Below, piece after piece: positions 40,772 through 49,163 of a stretch of DNA of 64,000 nt (within the stretch, counting starts at the first letter, position 1; each line of letters begins with the position of its first letter). The notes beneath the pieces were generated by a model. That model had not been told where the DNA came from. It was given only the letters and a program-made list of their open reading frames with translations, and did not search any database. The position numbers and the translations under genes were made by a program. The stretch comes from Chthonomonadales bacterium (lineage in GTDB: Bacteria; Armatimonadota; Chthonomonadetes; Chthonomonadales; CAJBBX01), in the NCBI GenBank assembly GCA_027459625.1, contig DAIDHP010000004.1:124001-188000 (forward strand), written 5' to 3'.

Positions 40772-42538
40772 TTGGAGCATAGTGCGCTATACAAATGGAG
40801 ATTGATGAAGCCTGATTCCAATGCGATCAGCCTTCTGCAACGCGAATTGGGTTGCTCCCGCCTTATTGCCACTCTGCTCGTAAATCGAAATATCATGAAT
40901 CCCTCCGACGCTGACGCTTTTTTGAACCCCTCCTATTCTCATTTGGCTGATCCTTTTCTCCTGCCCGACGCTGACGCCGCCGTGCGCCGCATTCATTTGG
41001 CGTTACGCCGCGGAGAATTGATCGGCATCCATGGCGACTACGACAGCGACGGAGTGACTGCGGCGGCACTGTTGGCGCGTCTGCTTCACAAAATGGACGC
41101 GCGTACGACCGTTTACGTTCCACATCGGGAGAGGGATGGTTATGATCTCCGCAGCAAATTCGTGGATAAGGCGATTGCCGAAGGGGTCAAACTTATCATC
41201 ACTGCGGATTGCGGCATCCAGCGGTTCGAAGAGGTGGATCATGCCAAGGAAGCGGGGATAGACGTTATCATTACCGACCACCATCTTCCTTCCGACACTC
41301 TTCCCGACGCCGTGGCGGTGGTGAATCCGATGCGCAAGGACTCGAAATACCCATTTGCATATCTTGCAGGCGTGGGCGTCGTTTACCGATTGGGCGAGGC
41401 TCTTGTGAAGTTTACGGGCAAATCAATCGACTCCTACAGAAGAGCGTACGCCGATCTTGTCGCCATCGGCACCATCACCGATATCATGCCGCTGCTTGGC
41501 GAAAATCGAGTGTTCGTCAAAAACGGGTTGCGGCAGATTCAAGCTTCGAAAAAACCGGGGATCAGAGCCCTTTTGGATACCTCCGGGATTGGCAATAATC
41601 CTATTACAACGCATCACGTCGGTTTCCAAATAGGGCCGAGAATCAACGCCATAGGGCGAATGGATGATGCGAATATCGCACTTTCGCTACTTATAACTCA
41701 TGAAACCGCTGTGGCAAGTGAACTCGCGGGGATGTTGGAGCAGGCTAACAACAGCCGCAAGGAGGAGGAGAGAAAAATCCTTCAGGAGGCGTTGATGCAG
41801 GCGGGCAAGAGCGAGGACGATGATCTGTTTTGCATTGTGCTGGCGGGTGAAAACTGGCATCCCGGGGTGGTGGGGTTGGTCGCGAATAAAATTGTGGATA
41901 TGTTCAGTCGCCCCTCCATATTGGTCTCGATAGATATGGAGACGGGGATAGCCAAAGGCTCCGCCCGCAGTATTAAGGCTTTCAATATCTTCGACGCCAT
42001 ATTGGAATGCAATCAGAGGATGGGACGTGACGGACAAACGCTCAAAGAGTTCGGGGGGCACTCGCACGCAGCGGGTCTTTCACTACACTCCCGATATCTC
42101 AAAGAGTTTTCCGAAATGATGGATTGCATCGCCAAGGAGCGTTTGAAGAGAGAGGATTTCATTCCCATTCTCCAGGTGGACGCGGTTGTGGACCTGGCGA
42201 AAATGACGTCGGATGTGATGCGTGATATTGCGATGACGGCGCCATGGGGGCATGCGAACGAAGAGCCCATGTTTGTCAGCACGGGGTTGAGAGTGGAAAG
42301 GATGGAGAAATTCGGGAAAGAGATGAACCATGCAAAGTTTCTCTTCTCAATCCCGGATGGAGTCAAGTTGGAGGGAATCATGTGGCGAGCGAACCGGCTG
42401 CCTTGGATGCCCATGCCTGAATCCGAAGTGGCGATATGTTACAAGCCGGAAATAAACTCGTATAATAATCATATCAGATTGAATATATTGGACATACACC
42501 CCGCCACAAAGGGTGTCAAATGCATGATGGGATTGTGA
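40772..42538 (+). CDS. recJ: Single-stranded-DNA-specific exonuclease RecJ
   Basis: The 588-residue DHH-family exonuclease degrades single-stranded DNA 5' to 3' in recombination and repair. The metal-binding motifs are HGDYDSDG near residue 85-92, DCGI near 149 and TDHHLPSD near 168, and the DHHA1 domain has GGHSHAAG near 430. Length is in the normal 560-580 range. The TTG at 40772 is chosen because it keeps the N-terminal KWRL motif usual in the family, with AAGGTG upstream; an ATG at 40805 is the alternative. The rel gene starts 12 bases after its stop, so they are probably co-transcribed. Confidence 0.92.
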   Translation: MEHSALYKWRLMKPDSNAISLLQRELGCSRLIATLLVNRNIMNPSDADAFLNPSYSHLADPFLLPDADAAVRRIHLALRRGELIGIHGDYDSDGVTAAALLARLLHKMDARTTVYVPHRERDGYDLRSKFVDKAIAEGVKLIITADCGIQRFEEVDHAKEAGIDVIITDHHLPSDTLPDAVAVVNPMRKDSKYPFAYLAGVGVVYRLGEALVKFTGKSIDSYRRAYADLVAIGTITDIMPLLGENRVFVKNGLRQIQASKKPGIRALLDTSGIGNNPITTHHVGFQIGPRINAIGRMDDANIALSLLITHETAVASELAGMLEQANNSRKEEERKILQEALMQAGKSEDDDLFCIVLAGENWHPGVVGLVANKIVDMFSRPSILVSIDMETGIAKGSARSIKAFNIFDAILECNQRMGRDGQTLKEFGGHSHAAGLSLHSRYLKEFSEMMDCIAKERLKREDFIPILQVDAVVDLAKMTSDVMRDIAMTAPWGHANEEPMFVSTGLRVERMEKFGKEMNHAKFLFSIPDGVKLEGIMWRANRLPWMPMPESEVAICYKPEINSYNNHIRLNILDIHPATKGVKCMMGL

Positions 42539-42550
42539 TCGGACGCGGCG

Positions 42551-44824
42551 ATGATCAACATGGAAGTGAATAATTTGGAGATGGAGGAGCCGTATCAAAA
42601 GTTGCAACTCCTCTTGGACGCCTTGCGTAAGTATCATCCCGAGGATGATGAGGATGTAGTGCGCAAGGCGTATGCGTTTGCAGCCGAAAAGCATGCGAAC
42701 CAGATTCGCCGTTCCGGAGAGCCGTATATAAACCACCCCTTGGCAGTCGCATCAATCCTAGCCGAGCTTGAAATGGATGCATCCACCCTCGCCGCCGGAT
42801 TATTGCATGATGTCGTCGAGGATACCGGGGTTACCATCGATGAAATATCGCAGCTTTTCGGCAAGGAGATTTCCTCTTTGGTTGATGGCGTCACGAAATT
42901 GAAAATCGTCGAGGAGGATCCCTTCACCCCCTTGTCCATTTCCGGAACCGTCCTTACACCCGACGCGGACGACGCACTGGTTCGCCGAAAGGTGGAGATG
43001 ATTAAAAGCGCGGCTAACCTCCGCAAAATCTTCATCGCAATGGCGCGGGACCTGCGCGTGATGGTGATTAAGCTTGCCGACAGGTTGCATAATATGCGCA
43101 CGCTTGGCGCCATGCCCGAGCCAAAGCGCAAACGGATTGCCGAGGAGACGCTGCAGATATTCGCCCCTTTGGCGCATCGGCTTGGTATATGGCAGATTAA
43201 ATTCGAGCTTGAGGATCTCGCCTTCAAATACAGCGAGCCGGTGCAATACTCCAAACTCGCACAGCAGGTGGCGCAAACGCGTACCGAAAGAGAGGATGAG
43301 GTCGAGGAGGCTATCACCAGCCTGCGAGAGCGTTTGGAGATGGAGGGCGTCTCCGATGTGCATATCACAGGCAGACCCAAGCATCTTTACAGCATCTACC
43401 AGAAGATGCTCAAGCAGGAACTCGACTTCAAGGACATATTTGATCTGGTGGCTTTAAGAGTGATTGTGCACACAAGGCAGGAATGTTATCACGCTTTGGG
43501 TATTGTAAGTGCGCTTTGGACGCCAATTCATGGCATGTATAGTGATTACATCGCCCGCAGTAAAAGCAATATGTATCAGTCCTTGCATATCAAAGTTATC
43601 GGGCCGCGAAACAAACCGATAGAAATTCAGATCCGCACCTGGGAGATGCACCGAACCGCGGAGTTTGGCGTGGCGGCGCATTGGGCGTACAAGGAAAAAG
43701 GCGAGGGCGGGAAGAATACCGACCAGTTTGAGCGCAAACTCTCATGGCTGCGGCAGCAGCTATTCGATTGGCAAACCGACGCTCGCGATTCTGGCGAGTT
43801 TCTGCGCTCCGTAACCGAGGACCTCTTTTCAGATCAGGTGTTCGTATTTAGCCCCAAAGGGGATGTTCTAGACCTCCCGGCTGGAGCCACGCCGGTGGAT
43901 TTCGCTTATCGCATCCATTCCGACGTGGGGAATCATACCGTGGGGGCCAAGGTGAATGGCAAGATGGTTCCTCTCTCTTACGCTCTTAAAAACGGGGATG
44001 TTGTGGACATCATCACCCGCTCCAACAGCAATCCAAGCAGAGACTGGCTGGCTTTCACCAAAACCTCCCACGCCAAAAGCAAGATCAAGGCGTTTTTGCG
44101 CAGGGAAACCTATGATGCGAATGTTCTGCAAGGCAGGGAAATGCTCCAAAAGGAGGCGGAAAAGGAAGGGATCGATCTTCAGGGGATGCTGAAGGATGAG
44201 GCGTTAAAGTCCATTGCGCCACTGTTCAATCTCCCAGGCGAGGAGGAGTTGCTGGCGGCTGTTGGATATGGCACGGTGACAGCCATATCCGTGCTTCATC
44301 GACTTCGTCCCGAAGATCAGCCCTTGCAGCGAAAGCTGGTGCTTGGCAGAGGGCGTTCCGATGAGAGCAAGCTGAAGATCACCGCAGGAAACGTGGATAA
44401 TGTGATGTTTCGAAGGTCCACATGCTGCATGCCCATTCCGGGGGACGAGGTTGTCGGGTATATCACCCGAGGGAGGGGCATGTCTTTGCATCGCAAGGAG
44501 TGCCCCAACGCACAGCATTATGAGAAAACCGAACCGGAGAGACTCACCTTCGTGCAATACGAGGGCGGCGATAATCAGGTCTATAGCGTCCGGTTGTTGC
44601 TTCTTACTTCGGATCGCACCGGTTTGCTGGCGGATGTGGGGGCTGTTTTTGGTGAGATGAAGACCAACATCACCGCAGTGAGAACGCAGTCGCATCGGGA
44701 TGGCACGGTTACTCTCTCCATATTCGCGGAGGTGAAGGATGTGGAACATCTTAATCGGCTCTTCATCGCGGTTAGACGCCTTTCGGATGTGATCACCATC
44801 GAGCGTGCGTTTGGCGGGAGATAA
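42551..44824 (+). CDS. rel: Bifunctional (p)ppGpp synthetase/hydrolase (RelA/SpoT family)
   Basis: The 757-residue stringent-response enzyme makes and degrades the alarmone (p)ppGpp. The HD hydrolase domain has HPLAVASILAELEMD and LLHDVVEDT near residues 61-92 and HNMRTLGA near 180, all intact. The synthetase domain has YQSLHIKVIGP near 342 and EIQIRTWEMH. A TGS domain (VFVFSPKGDVLDLPAGATPV near 433) and a C-terminal ACT domain (about 676-757) complete the long RSH form. Both activities are expected. The exact start is uncertain: ATG 42551 or 42560, neither with a strong ribosome site. It is followed by dtd, as in many genomes. Confidence 0.95.
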   Translation: MINMEVNNLEMEEPYQKLQLLLDALRKYHPEDDEDVVRKAYAFAAEKHANQIRRSGEPYINHPLAVASILAELEMDASTLAAGLLHDVVEDTGVTIDEISQLFGKEISSLVDGVTKLKIVEEDPFTPLSISGTVLTPDADDALVRRKVEMIKSAANLRKIFIAMARDLRVMVIKLADRLHNMRTLGAMPEPKRKRIAEETLQIFAPLAHRLGIWQIKFELEDLAFKYSEPVQYSKLAQQVAQTRTEREDEVEEAITSLRERLEMEGVSDVHITGRPKHLYSIYQKMLKQELDFKDIFDLVALRVIVHTRQECYHALGIVSALWTPIHGMYSDYIARSKSNMYQSLHIKVIGPRNKPIEIQIRTWEMHRTAEFGVAAHWAYKEKGEGGKNTDQFERKLSWLRQQLFDWQTDARDSGEFLRSVTEDLFSDQVFVFSPKGDVLDLPAGATPVDFAYRIHSDVGNHTVGAKVNGKMVPLSYALKNGDVVDIITRSNSNPSRDWLAFTKTSHAKSKIKAFLRRETYDANVLQGREMLQKEAEKEGIDLQGMLKDEALKSIAPLFNLPGEEELLAAVGYGTVTAISVLHRLRPEDQPLQRKLVLGRGRSDESKLKITAGNVDNVMFRRSTCCMPIPGDEVVGYITRGRGMSLHRKECPNAQHYEKTEPERLTFVQYEGGDNQVYSVRLLLLTSDRTGLLADVGAVFGEMKTNITAVRTQSHRDGTVTLSIFAEVKDVEHLNRLFIAVRRLSDVITIERAFGGR

Positions 44825-44849
44825 GCATGAAAACGAGAGGTTTGGGGCA

Positions 44850-45299
44850 TTGAGGGCGGTGGTTCAACGCGTCAGCCAGGCGTCGGTGCAAGTGAACGGG
44901 GCATTGGCGGCATCCATAGGGGAGGGTTTGGTGTGTCTTGTCGCGGTGCGCACGGATGACACCGACGGGGATGTTCGGTACATTGGGGATAAATTGGTCA
45001 ATCTCAGGATATTTGAGGATGAGGCGGGCAAATTGAATCGATCCCTTTTGGAAACTGGTGGAGACGCTCTCCTGATTTCCCAATTTACGCTCTATGGGGA
45101 CGCCCGCAAGGGAAGACGCCCCGGTTTTATTGACGCCGCCAATGGGGAGAAGGCGATTGAGTTGTATGAGGCGCTTTGTGAAGAGGTCGCGCGAAAGGGA
45201 GTGCGTGTGGGTAGAGGAGTGTTCGGCGCGGATATGAAGGTAGCGCTCGTTAATGATGGACCCGTCACTATTCTTCTTGACAGCCGCAAGGAATTCTGA
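44850..45299 (+). CDS. dtd: D-aminoacyl-tRNA deacylase
   Basis: The 149-residue enzyme hydrolyses D-amino acids, and glycine mischarged on tRNAAla, from tRNA. Family motifs are SQFTLYGDARKGRRP near residue 78 and the NDGPVT motif near 136, which holds the Gly-cisPro-type loop region. The frame opens earlier, but the family begins MRAVVQRV, which here means the TTG at 44850, with GAGAGG upstream. It lies 25 bases after rel, so it is probably in one transcript. Its last codons are duplicated downstream. Confidence 0.93.
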   Translation: MRAVVQRVSQASVQVNGALAASIGEGLVCLVAVRTDDTDGDVRYIGDKLVNLRIFEDEAGKLNRSLLETGGDALLISQFTLYGDARKGRRPGFIDAANGEKAIELYEALCEEVARKGVRVGRGVFGADMKVALVNDGPVTILLDSRKEF

Positions 45300-45375
45300 T
45301 TTAATACTGATGAATGTTGGATAGACACATCGCACGATTTGACAGCCGCGAGGAAATCTGATTTAATACTATTGA
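45278..45375. repeat. Direct duplication of the dtd 3' end
   Basis: A 37-bp segment beginning TTGACAGCCGCAAGGA (45278-45314), covering the last codons and stop of dtd, recurs with a few changes at 45339-45375, 61 bases on. It is a local tandem duplication; the second copy is non-coding. Confidence 0.75.
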
Positions 45376-45512
45376 ACGCGAAATTATCATCCCCAAACAT
45401 GAATGAATCCAAGAGGGATATATCAAGTCGCAGTGCGAATCTTGGGCGTCCATTTCGCTCATGTCATGATGAGTATTTGAAAACGCTCTGCGCTCATTGA
45501 ACTACGCGATAC

Positions 45513-46082
45513 ATGATCAAAACGAGAAAAGCGGCTCCCTTTTTTCGGAGAGGTGAGAGGTATAGAATCTCCGGCAGATTGATGGAAGCGATAAATGAAT
45601 ATAGGAGCGCGATTCAGTATGATGATCAACACCCCTATTATCGCTTCAAGCTGGCGGAAACCCTGCTTGCGGTTGGGATGATTCAAGAGGCGTCGGAGCA
45701 GTTGGAGATGGCTTGCGCACTCGATTCCGAGAATGGATATTATCATTTCAGATTGGCGGAAGTATACAATCGGATGAATCGCATTTCCGAAGCCATCGAT
45801 GAAATGCAGCAGGCGTCGCTCTTTTCGCCGACCGACAGCTATTACAATATACGCCTAGGCATTCTCTATCTCCAATGCGACAACGTGGCGGATGCTGTGT
45901 TCGCATTTTATCGTGCCGTCAGCCAGGAGCCTAAGAACGCTTCTTATCACTGCCTGTTAGGGGATGCGTATGTGAAACTTGGTTCGGAGAGGCAAGCTTT
46001 GCGCCATTATAGTTGCGCAGGCGATCTCAGCGATTATGATACAAAGTATTTGGAGAGAATGCGGCGTCTGTGCAGCGATTGA
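45513..46082 (+). CDS. Small TPR-repeat protein
   Basis: The 189-residue protein is made almost entirely of about five tetratricopeptide repeats with the usual spacing of 34 residues (GRLMEAINEYRSAIQYD, GMIQEASEQLEMACALD, NRISEAIDEMQQASLFS, DNVADAVFAFYRAVSQEP). There is no signal peptide or other domain. It is likely a cytoplasmic protein-binding scaffold; no partner can be named. No good ribosome site precedes the ATG, so the start is uncertain. A palindromic element follows directly. Confidence 0.75.
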   Translation: MIKTRKAAPFFRRGERYRISGRLMEAINEYRSAIQYDDQHPYYRFKLAETLLAVGMIQEASEQLEMACALDSENGYYHFRLAEVYNRMNRISEAIDEMQQASLFSPTDSYYNIRLGILYLQCDNVADAVFAFYRAVSQEPKNASYHCLLGDAYVKLGSERQALRHYSCAGDLSDYDTKYLERMRRLCSD

Positions 46083-46092
46083 CCGTATAATA

Positions 46093-46182
46093 CAGGTCAT
46101 TGCAAAAAAACGTTTTTCTGGTATGCCAACGTGCGTGATACACATATTGGCTGTCAGAACTGCTGAATTTTGCAACCACCTC
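46093..46182. repeat. Palindromic intergenic element, copy 5
   Basis: AGGTCATTGCAAAA on the left and TTTTGCAACCACCT on the right are inverted ends with two mismatches. The GAATTTTGCAA tail matches copies 1 and 4. It is the most diverged of the clear copies. Confidence 0.6.
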
Positions 46183-46310
46183 AACCGAGGGATATGAGTT
46201 GAAAAAACAGGGAATTGCAGTATGCGCTTTTCGGCTCTTTCACCAAGCGTTTCCTGTGAGCTATAAGCCCCTCATCCATATATTGCAATGTCCTCAGGAG
46301 GAAAATTCAA

Positions 46311-46757
46311 TTGCTTAATAACGGATTTATCTCCGGAAACACGATACCGGATATGTCGGAGTTGGAAATACTAGATATCACCCGAAGATTACTGCAGGCT
46401 ATTCACGATGGGGATTCCGAGGCATATCGAGCCTTATGCGCCCCCGAAGTCTCTTGTTTCGAAACGGATGTGGCTCCTTATCGCATAGATGGCGTGGATT
46501 TTCATCTGGATCTGATTCAGGCGATGAAACGTCAGGACGTGTATGAAAAGCTTATCCGGTTTGATCTTCTCTCTCCCAGAGTTCAGCTTTATCCCGGTTT
46601 CGCCGTGATCACTTACACTCGCTTGATGACTTATCAAGGGGAAGGCAACCCATACTATAAAACCTCCAATGAAACCAGAGTGTTCGCCAAGGAGAGCGAT
46701 GGCTGGAAGATGATACACTTTCACCGTTCCGAGATGAGTTCCGATTTCATGCCATGA
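46311..46757 (+). CDS. NTF2-like protein (CaMKII association-domain/DUF4440 type)
   Basis: The 148-residue protein has the cone-shaped NTF2-like fold seen in the CaMKII association domain and DUF4440 families: an N-terminal helix (ILDITRRLLQAIHDGDSEAY), CAPEVSCFETD, then strands YPGFAVITYTRLMTYQG and the closing GWKMIHFHRS. Such proteins are usually oligomeric and bind small ligands; no catalytic residues are evident. It starts with TTG, nine bases after AGGAGG. It may be transcribed with the following stress-protein gene, 48 bases away. Confidence 0.7.
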   Translation: MLNNGFISGNTIPDMSELEILDITRRLLQAIHDGDSEAYRALCAPEVSCFETDVAPYRIDGVDFHLDLIQAMKRQDVYEKLIRFDLLSPRVQLYPGFAVITYTRLMTYQGEGNPYYKTSNETRVFAKESDGWKMIHFHRSEMSSDFMP

Positions 46758-46805
46758 GCCGTTAGCATCAAAAACGAAATATTGCCTATGAAGGAGGGGT
46801 CCGAT

Positions 46806-47246
46806 ATGTTCGCTAAAATTCTTCTCGCTTCCGACGGATCAAAATACGCATTGAAGGCGGCGAAGTTTGCCGCCGAACTCGTCATCCAAAACGGTTCCAA
46901 ATTGATAGTGCTCCATGTTTTCACAATTCCCGTATCTCTCGCTGCGTTTTCCGCATATGGAGGAGGGGAGGTGGATCAGACGGAGTTTGAACGATACACC
47001 ACGGATGTTCAGGACGCCGTTTCGCGCCGCACCGCCGAGGCTTTGGAACCTTACTCTCTTGATTATGAAACGCGACAGGAGGTGGGGCATCCCGCTGAGA
47101 CTATCATCCGAGTTGCCGAGGAGGAGAATTGCAATCTGATCGTGCTGGGTAGCAGAGGCTTGAGCGAAATTCGCTCGTTTTTAATGGGGAGCGTTTGCGA
47201 TAGAGTGAGTCATCACGCCCATTGCCCCGTTCTTATAGTAAAATAG
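46806..47246 (+). CDS. Universal stress protein (UspA family)
   Basis: The 146-residue single-domain Usp has the opening ILLASDGSKYALKAA. It also has the nucleotide-binding loop GSRGLSEIRSFLMGSVCDRV, matching G-2X-G-9X-G-(S/T) of ATP-binding members. A longer frame starts at 46782, but AAGGAGGGG six to eight bases before ATG 46806 fixes the start. Usp proteins help survival under starvation or oxidative stress; a specific trigger cannot be inferred. Confidence 0.9.
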   Translation: MFAKILLASDGSKYALKAAKFAAELVIQNGSKLIVLHVFTIPVSLAAFSAYGGGEVDQTEFERYTTDVQDAVSRRTAEALEPYSLDYETRQEVGHPAETIIRVAEEENCNLIVLGSRGLSEIRSFLMGSVCDRVSHHAHCPVLIVK

Positions 47247-47381
47247 ATTCATCACCGAGTTTTCATCTTCACGCATCCAAAGGGGCATGCGGATTTGATG
47301 AGTAGCCTTTATTTCCGTGCAATTGCATTGAATTGCTATTCTGAAACACCGATTGATGTATTCATGAATTAGGAGGAAGGT

Positions 47382-47972
47382 ATGTCGATTCAAATCCCCA
47401 AACCGCCAGGATTGGAGTCTCTTAAAGCGCTTGGCATTCATCCGAGGAATGTCAACAAGGAACATGAGGAAAGCCTGAGTTTCCTCGACCGTATTGCATT
47501 GAAAATCACGGTTGTAGTTGGAACCATGGGCTTTTTCCTCTTGATTGCCTTATGGACCTTCATATGGACCGGTTACAATATGATCGCGTCTCTGTTTCCC
47601 AAACTCGGGATAAGACCGTTCGATCCGTTCCCCGCATTTGTCGCTTATCTCTTGATTAGCAATGTGGTCCAAATACTACTAATGCCGCTCATCATGGTGG
47701 GGCAGAATCTTCAAGGCAAGCACGCCGAACTTCGCGCTGAAAACGATTATCAAATCAATTTAAAGGCGGAGAAGGAGATTAACATGATCATCAGCCATTT
47801 GGAGTATCAAAACTCATTGCTGTTGATGATCATCGAGAACCAAGGCGTCAATCATGAGGAGGCTCTTAAGATGATCACAAAGAATGAAGCTGAAATTCGC
47901 AAAATTCTAAGTTCCCAGGAGAATCAGGAACCGGCGAACATAACATCAGATATGAAAAGCGCGGAAAGCTAA
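47382..47972 (+). CDS. DUF1003 membrane protein
   Basis: The 196-residue protein matches DUF1003. It has two membrane helices (about 42-62, VVGTMGFFLLIALWTFIW, and about 85-108, FVAYLLISNVVQILLMPLIM), then the conserved cytoplasmic LRAENDYQINLKAEKEI segment and a helical tail. DUF1003 function is unknown. AGGAGGAAGG precedes the ATG. Its last 27 bases overlap the convergent gene on the other strand. Confidence 0.82.
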   Translation: MSIQIPKPPGLESLKALGIHPRNVNKEHEESLSFLDRIALKITVVVGTMGFFLLIALWTFIWTGYNMIASLFPKLGIRPFDPFPAFVAYLLISNVVQILLMPLIMVGQNLQGKHAELRAENDYQINLKAEKEINMIISHLEYQNSLLLMIIENQGVNHEEALKMITKNEAEIRKILSSQENQEPANITSDMKSAES

Positions 47973-48836
47973 GATTATCAGCAATACCATGATTACCGCA
48001 TACAGCATTGCGAAAGCTTCCGATCTTGAATAGCGGAAGCTTTTCCAATGCAACCCTATCATCACCACCGCCATGGGCACCAAAGCCGGAAGATTTACAT
48101 TGAAGAATATCGTGAAACCCATATAGGCGCAGAGGGTGATGATCAACGCCTTCACCGTTAACGAATACGTCCGCTGATTGGGCGAAAACCTGCAAATCGC
48201 CGCCACGAAGAAGGCGATAAAAAGATAATCCGCAAATCCGATGGATGGAAGCTGTTGAAAGATAGGAAGTTTCGGTGCGGTTTTCACCAAGAGGGTGTGC
48301 CTTACCGCGTGAGCGACAGGGGATGGACTTTGAAGCGCTTTTTGCACCGGTCCGCCTAGCAACACTGTCCAAATATCCACGAAAGCCAACGCGATGGAGA
48401 CCGGCAAGATCAGATTCACGTCGCTTAATAGATACGAAAGCGCACCGCCGATGCTTGCAGCGAACCAAATCAACAATAGGTTGGTTACGCCTGGAAGAAA
48501 GCTCTCCACCGCTATTACAGGCAAGAACCCAATTCTTGACAGCGCCACCCAAATGGCTCCCAAAATCGAATATAACATGAACTTGATGGCTATGGATCGA
48601 TTATGTGAGCCTTTTACGCCCACGAGTGTGGCGAACCAAAGAGTCAATGCCATGGAGCATAGTGCGAGAAGAGGTGCGAGAACAATGATCGCTCGTCCGT
48701 GCAGGAACCAAGTTAATACTCTCCACATTGCCAAATAGGAGATGAGAATAATTGGAATGTAAGAGCGGGGGGCGTCTGGTAAAGTGTTTGTTTGACCTTC
48801 GCCTGAACCATCCGATGAAGTGTTTTGTGATTCCAT
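47946..48836 (-). CDS. Polytopic membrane protein, candidate presenilin/SPP-like aspartyl protease
   Basis: The 296-residue protein has about nine hydrophobic segments and no signal peptide. Three features match intramembrane aspartyl proteases. An aspartate lies in a membrane helix (FVDIW, D154). A GxxD aspartate lies in the next helix (GFAD, D203, like GLGD). A PAL tripeptide (250-252) stands 47 residues later, close to the spacing in presenilin (48) and signal peptide peptidase. The first aspartate is preceded by V instead of the usual Y or F. Activity is therefore a hypothesis; an unrelated transporter-like protein remains possible. GAGGAG precedes the ATG. It is transcribed from a promoter that overlaps the divergent promoter of the ANTAR regulator. 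Confidence 0.5.
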   Translation of the reverse strand: MESQNTSSDGSGEGQTNTLPDAPRSYIPIILISYLAMWRVLTWFLHGRAIIVLAPLLALCSMALTLWFATLVGVKGSHNRSIAIKFMLYSILGAIWVALSRIGFLPVIAVESFLPGVTNLLLIWFAASIGGALSYLLSDVNLILPVSIALAFVDIWTVLLGGPVQKALQSPSPVAHAVRHTLLVKTAPKLPIFQQLPSIGFADYLFIAFFVAAICRFSPNQRTYSLTVKALIITLCAYMGFTIFFNVNLPALVPMAVVMIGLHWKSFRYSRSEAFAMLYAVIMVLLIILAFRAFHI

Positions 48837-48857
48837 GAACTCCTCTGGAAATTCGCT

Positions 48858-48887
48858 TTGACAAAAGATACTGTTTTATTATATAAT
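48858..48887 (+). promoter_or_regulatory. Sigma-70-type promoter toward the ANTAR regulator
   Basis: TTGACA (48858-48863) and TATAAT (48882-48887) have an 18-base spacer. It predicts a start near 48894 and a leader of about 270 bases before the regulator's ATG. Confidence 0.7.
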
Positions 48888-48907
48888 AGGAATGAAACTA
48901 ACGTCAA
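48878..48907 (-). promoter_or_regulatory. Overlapping sigma-70-type promoter toward the presenilin-like gene
   Basis: On the minus strand TTGACG (48907-48902) and TATAAT (48883-48878) have an 18-base spacer. The -10 box overlaps the plus-strand -10 box within the palindrome ATTATATAAT, so polymerase can occupy only one direction at a time. Confidence 0.65.
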
Positions 48908-49163
48908 ACATAGGAATGATAGTTCATTCACATATCAACTCCTTAACGCATAGCCACAAAACGCGATGTATCAATGAGGATATTTTGCGATCCCTCCGGT
49001 CGGTTCCACTTCTTCGGGTTGAATCCTAAATCTCAATGACGCAGTGTGAGGCGTCTTGATTGTCTCAATCAGCCAAATTCACCAACGTTCCGGAGGCTCT
49101 ATATTCATACATGGAGCGATGAGGCTTCACCGTCCAAGTTGATCATTACAGGAGGGCTAGGAA
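48888..49163 (+). other. Long leader of the ANTAR regulator gene
   Basis: The stretch of 276 bases has no gene. Small hairpins can be drawn: GACGC/GCGTC around an eight-base purine-rich loop, and GATTG/CAATC directly after it. ANTAR proteins bind paired hexaloop hairpins in leaders, but a clear pair of such loops was not found here. An AGGAGGG ribosome site is at the end. Confidence 0.4.

Noticed and set aside
48888-49163. An ANTAR-target double hexaloop in the regulator's own leader
   Set aside because: The visible hairpin has an eight-base loop and no second matching hexaloop, so autoregulation by this route is not supported by eye.
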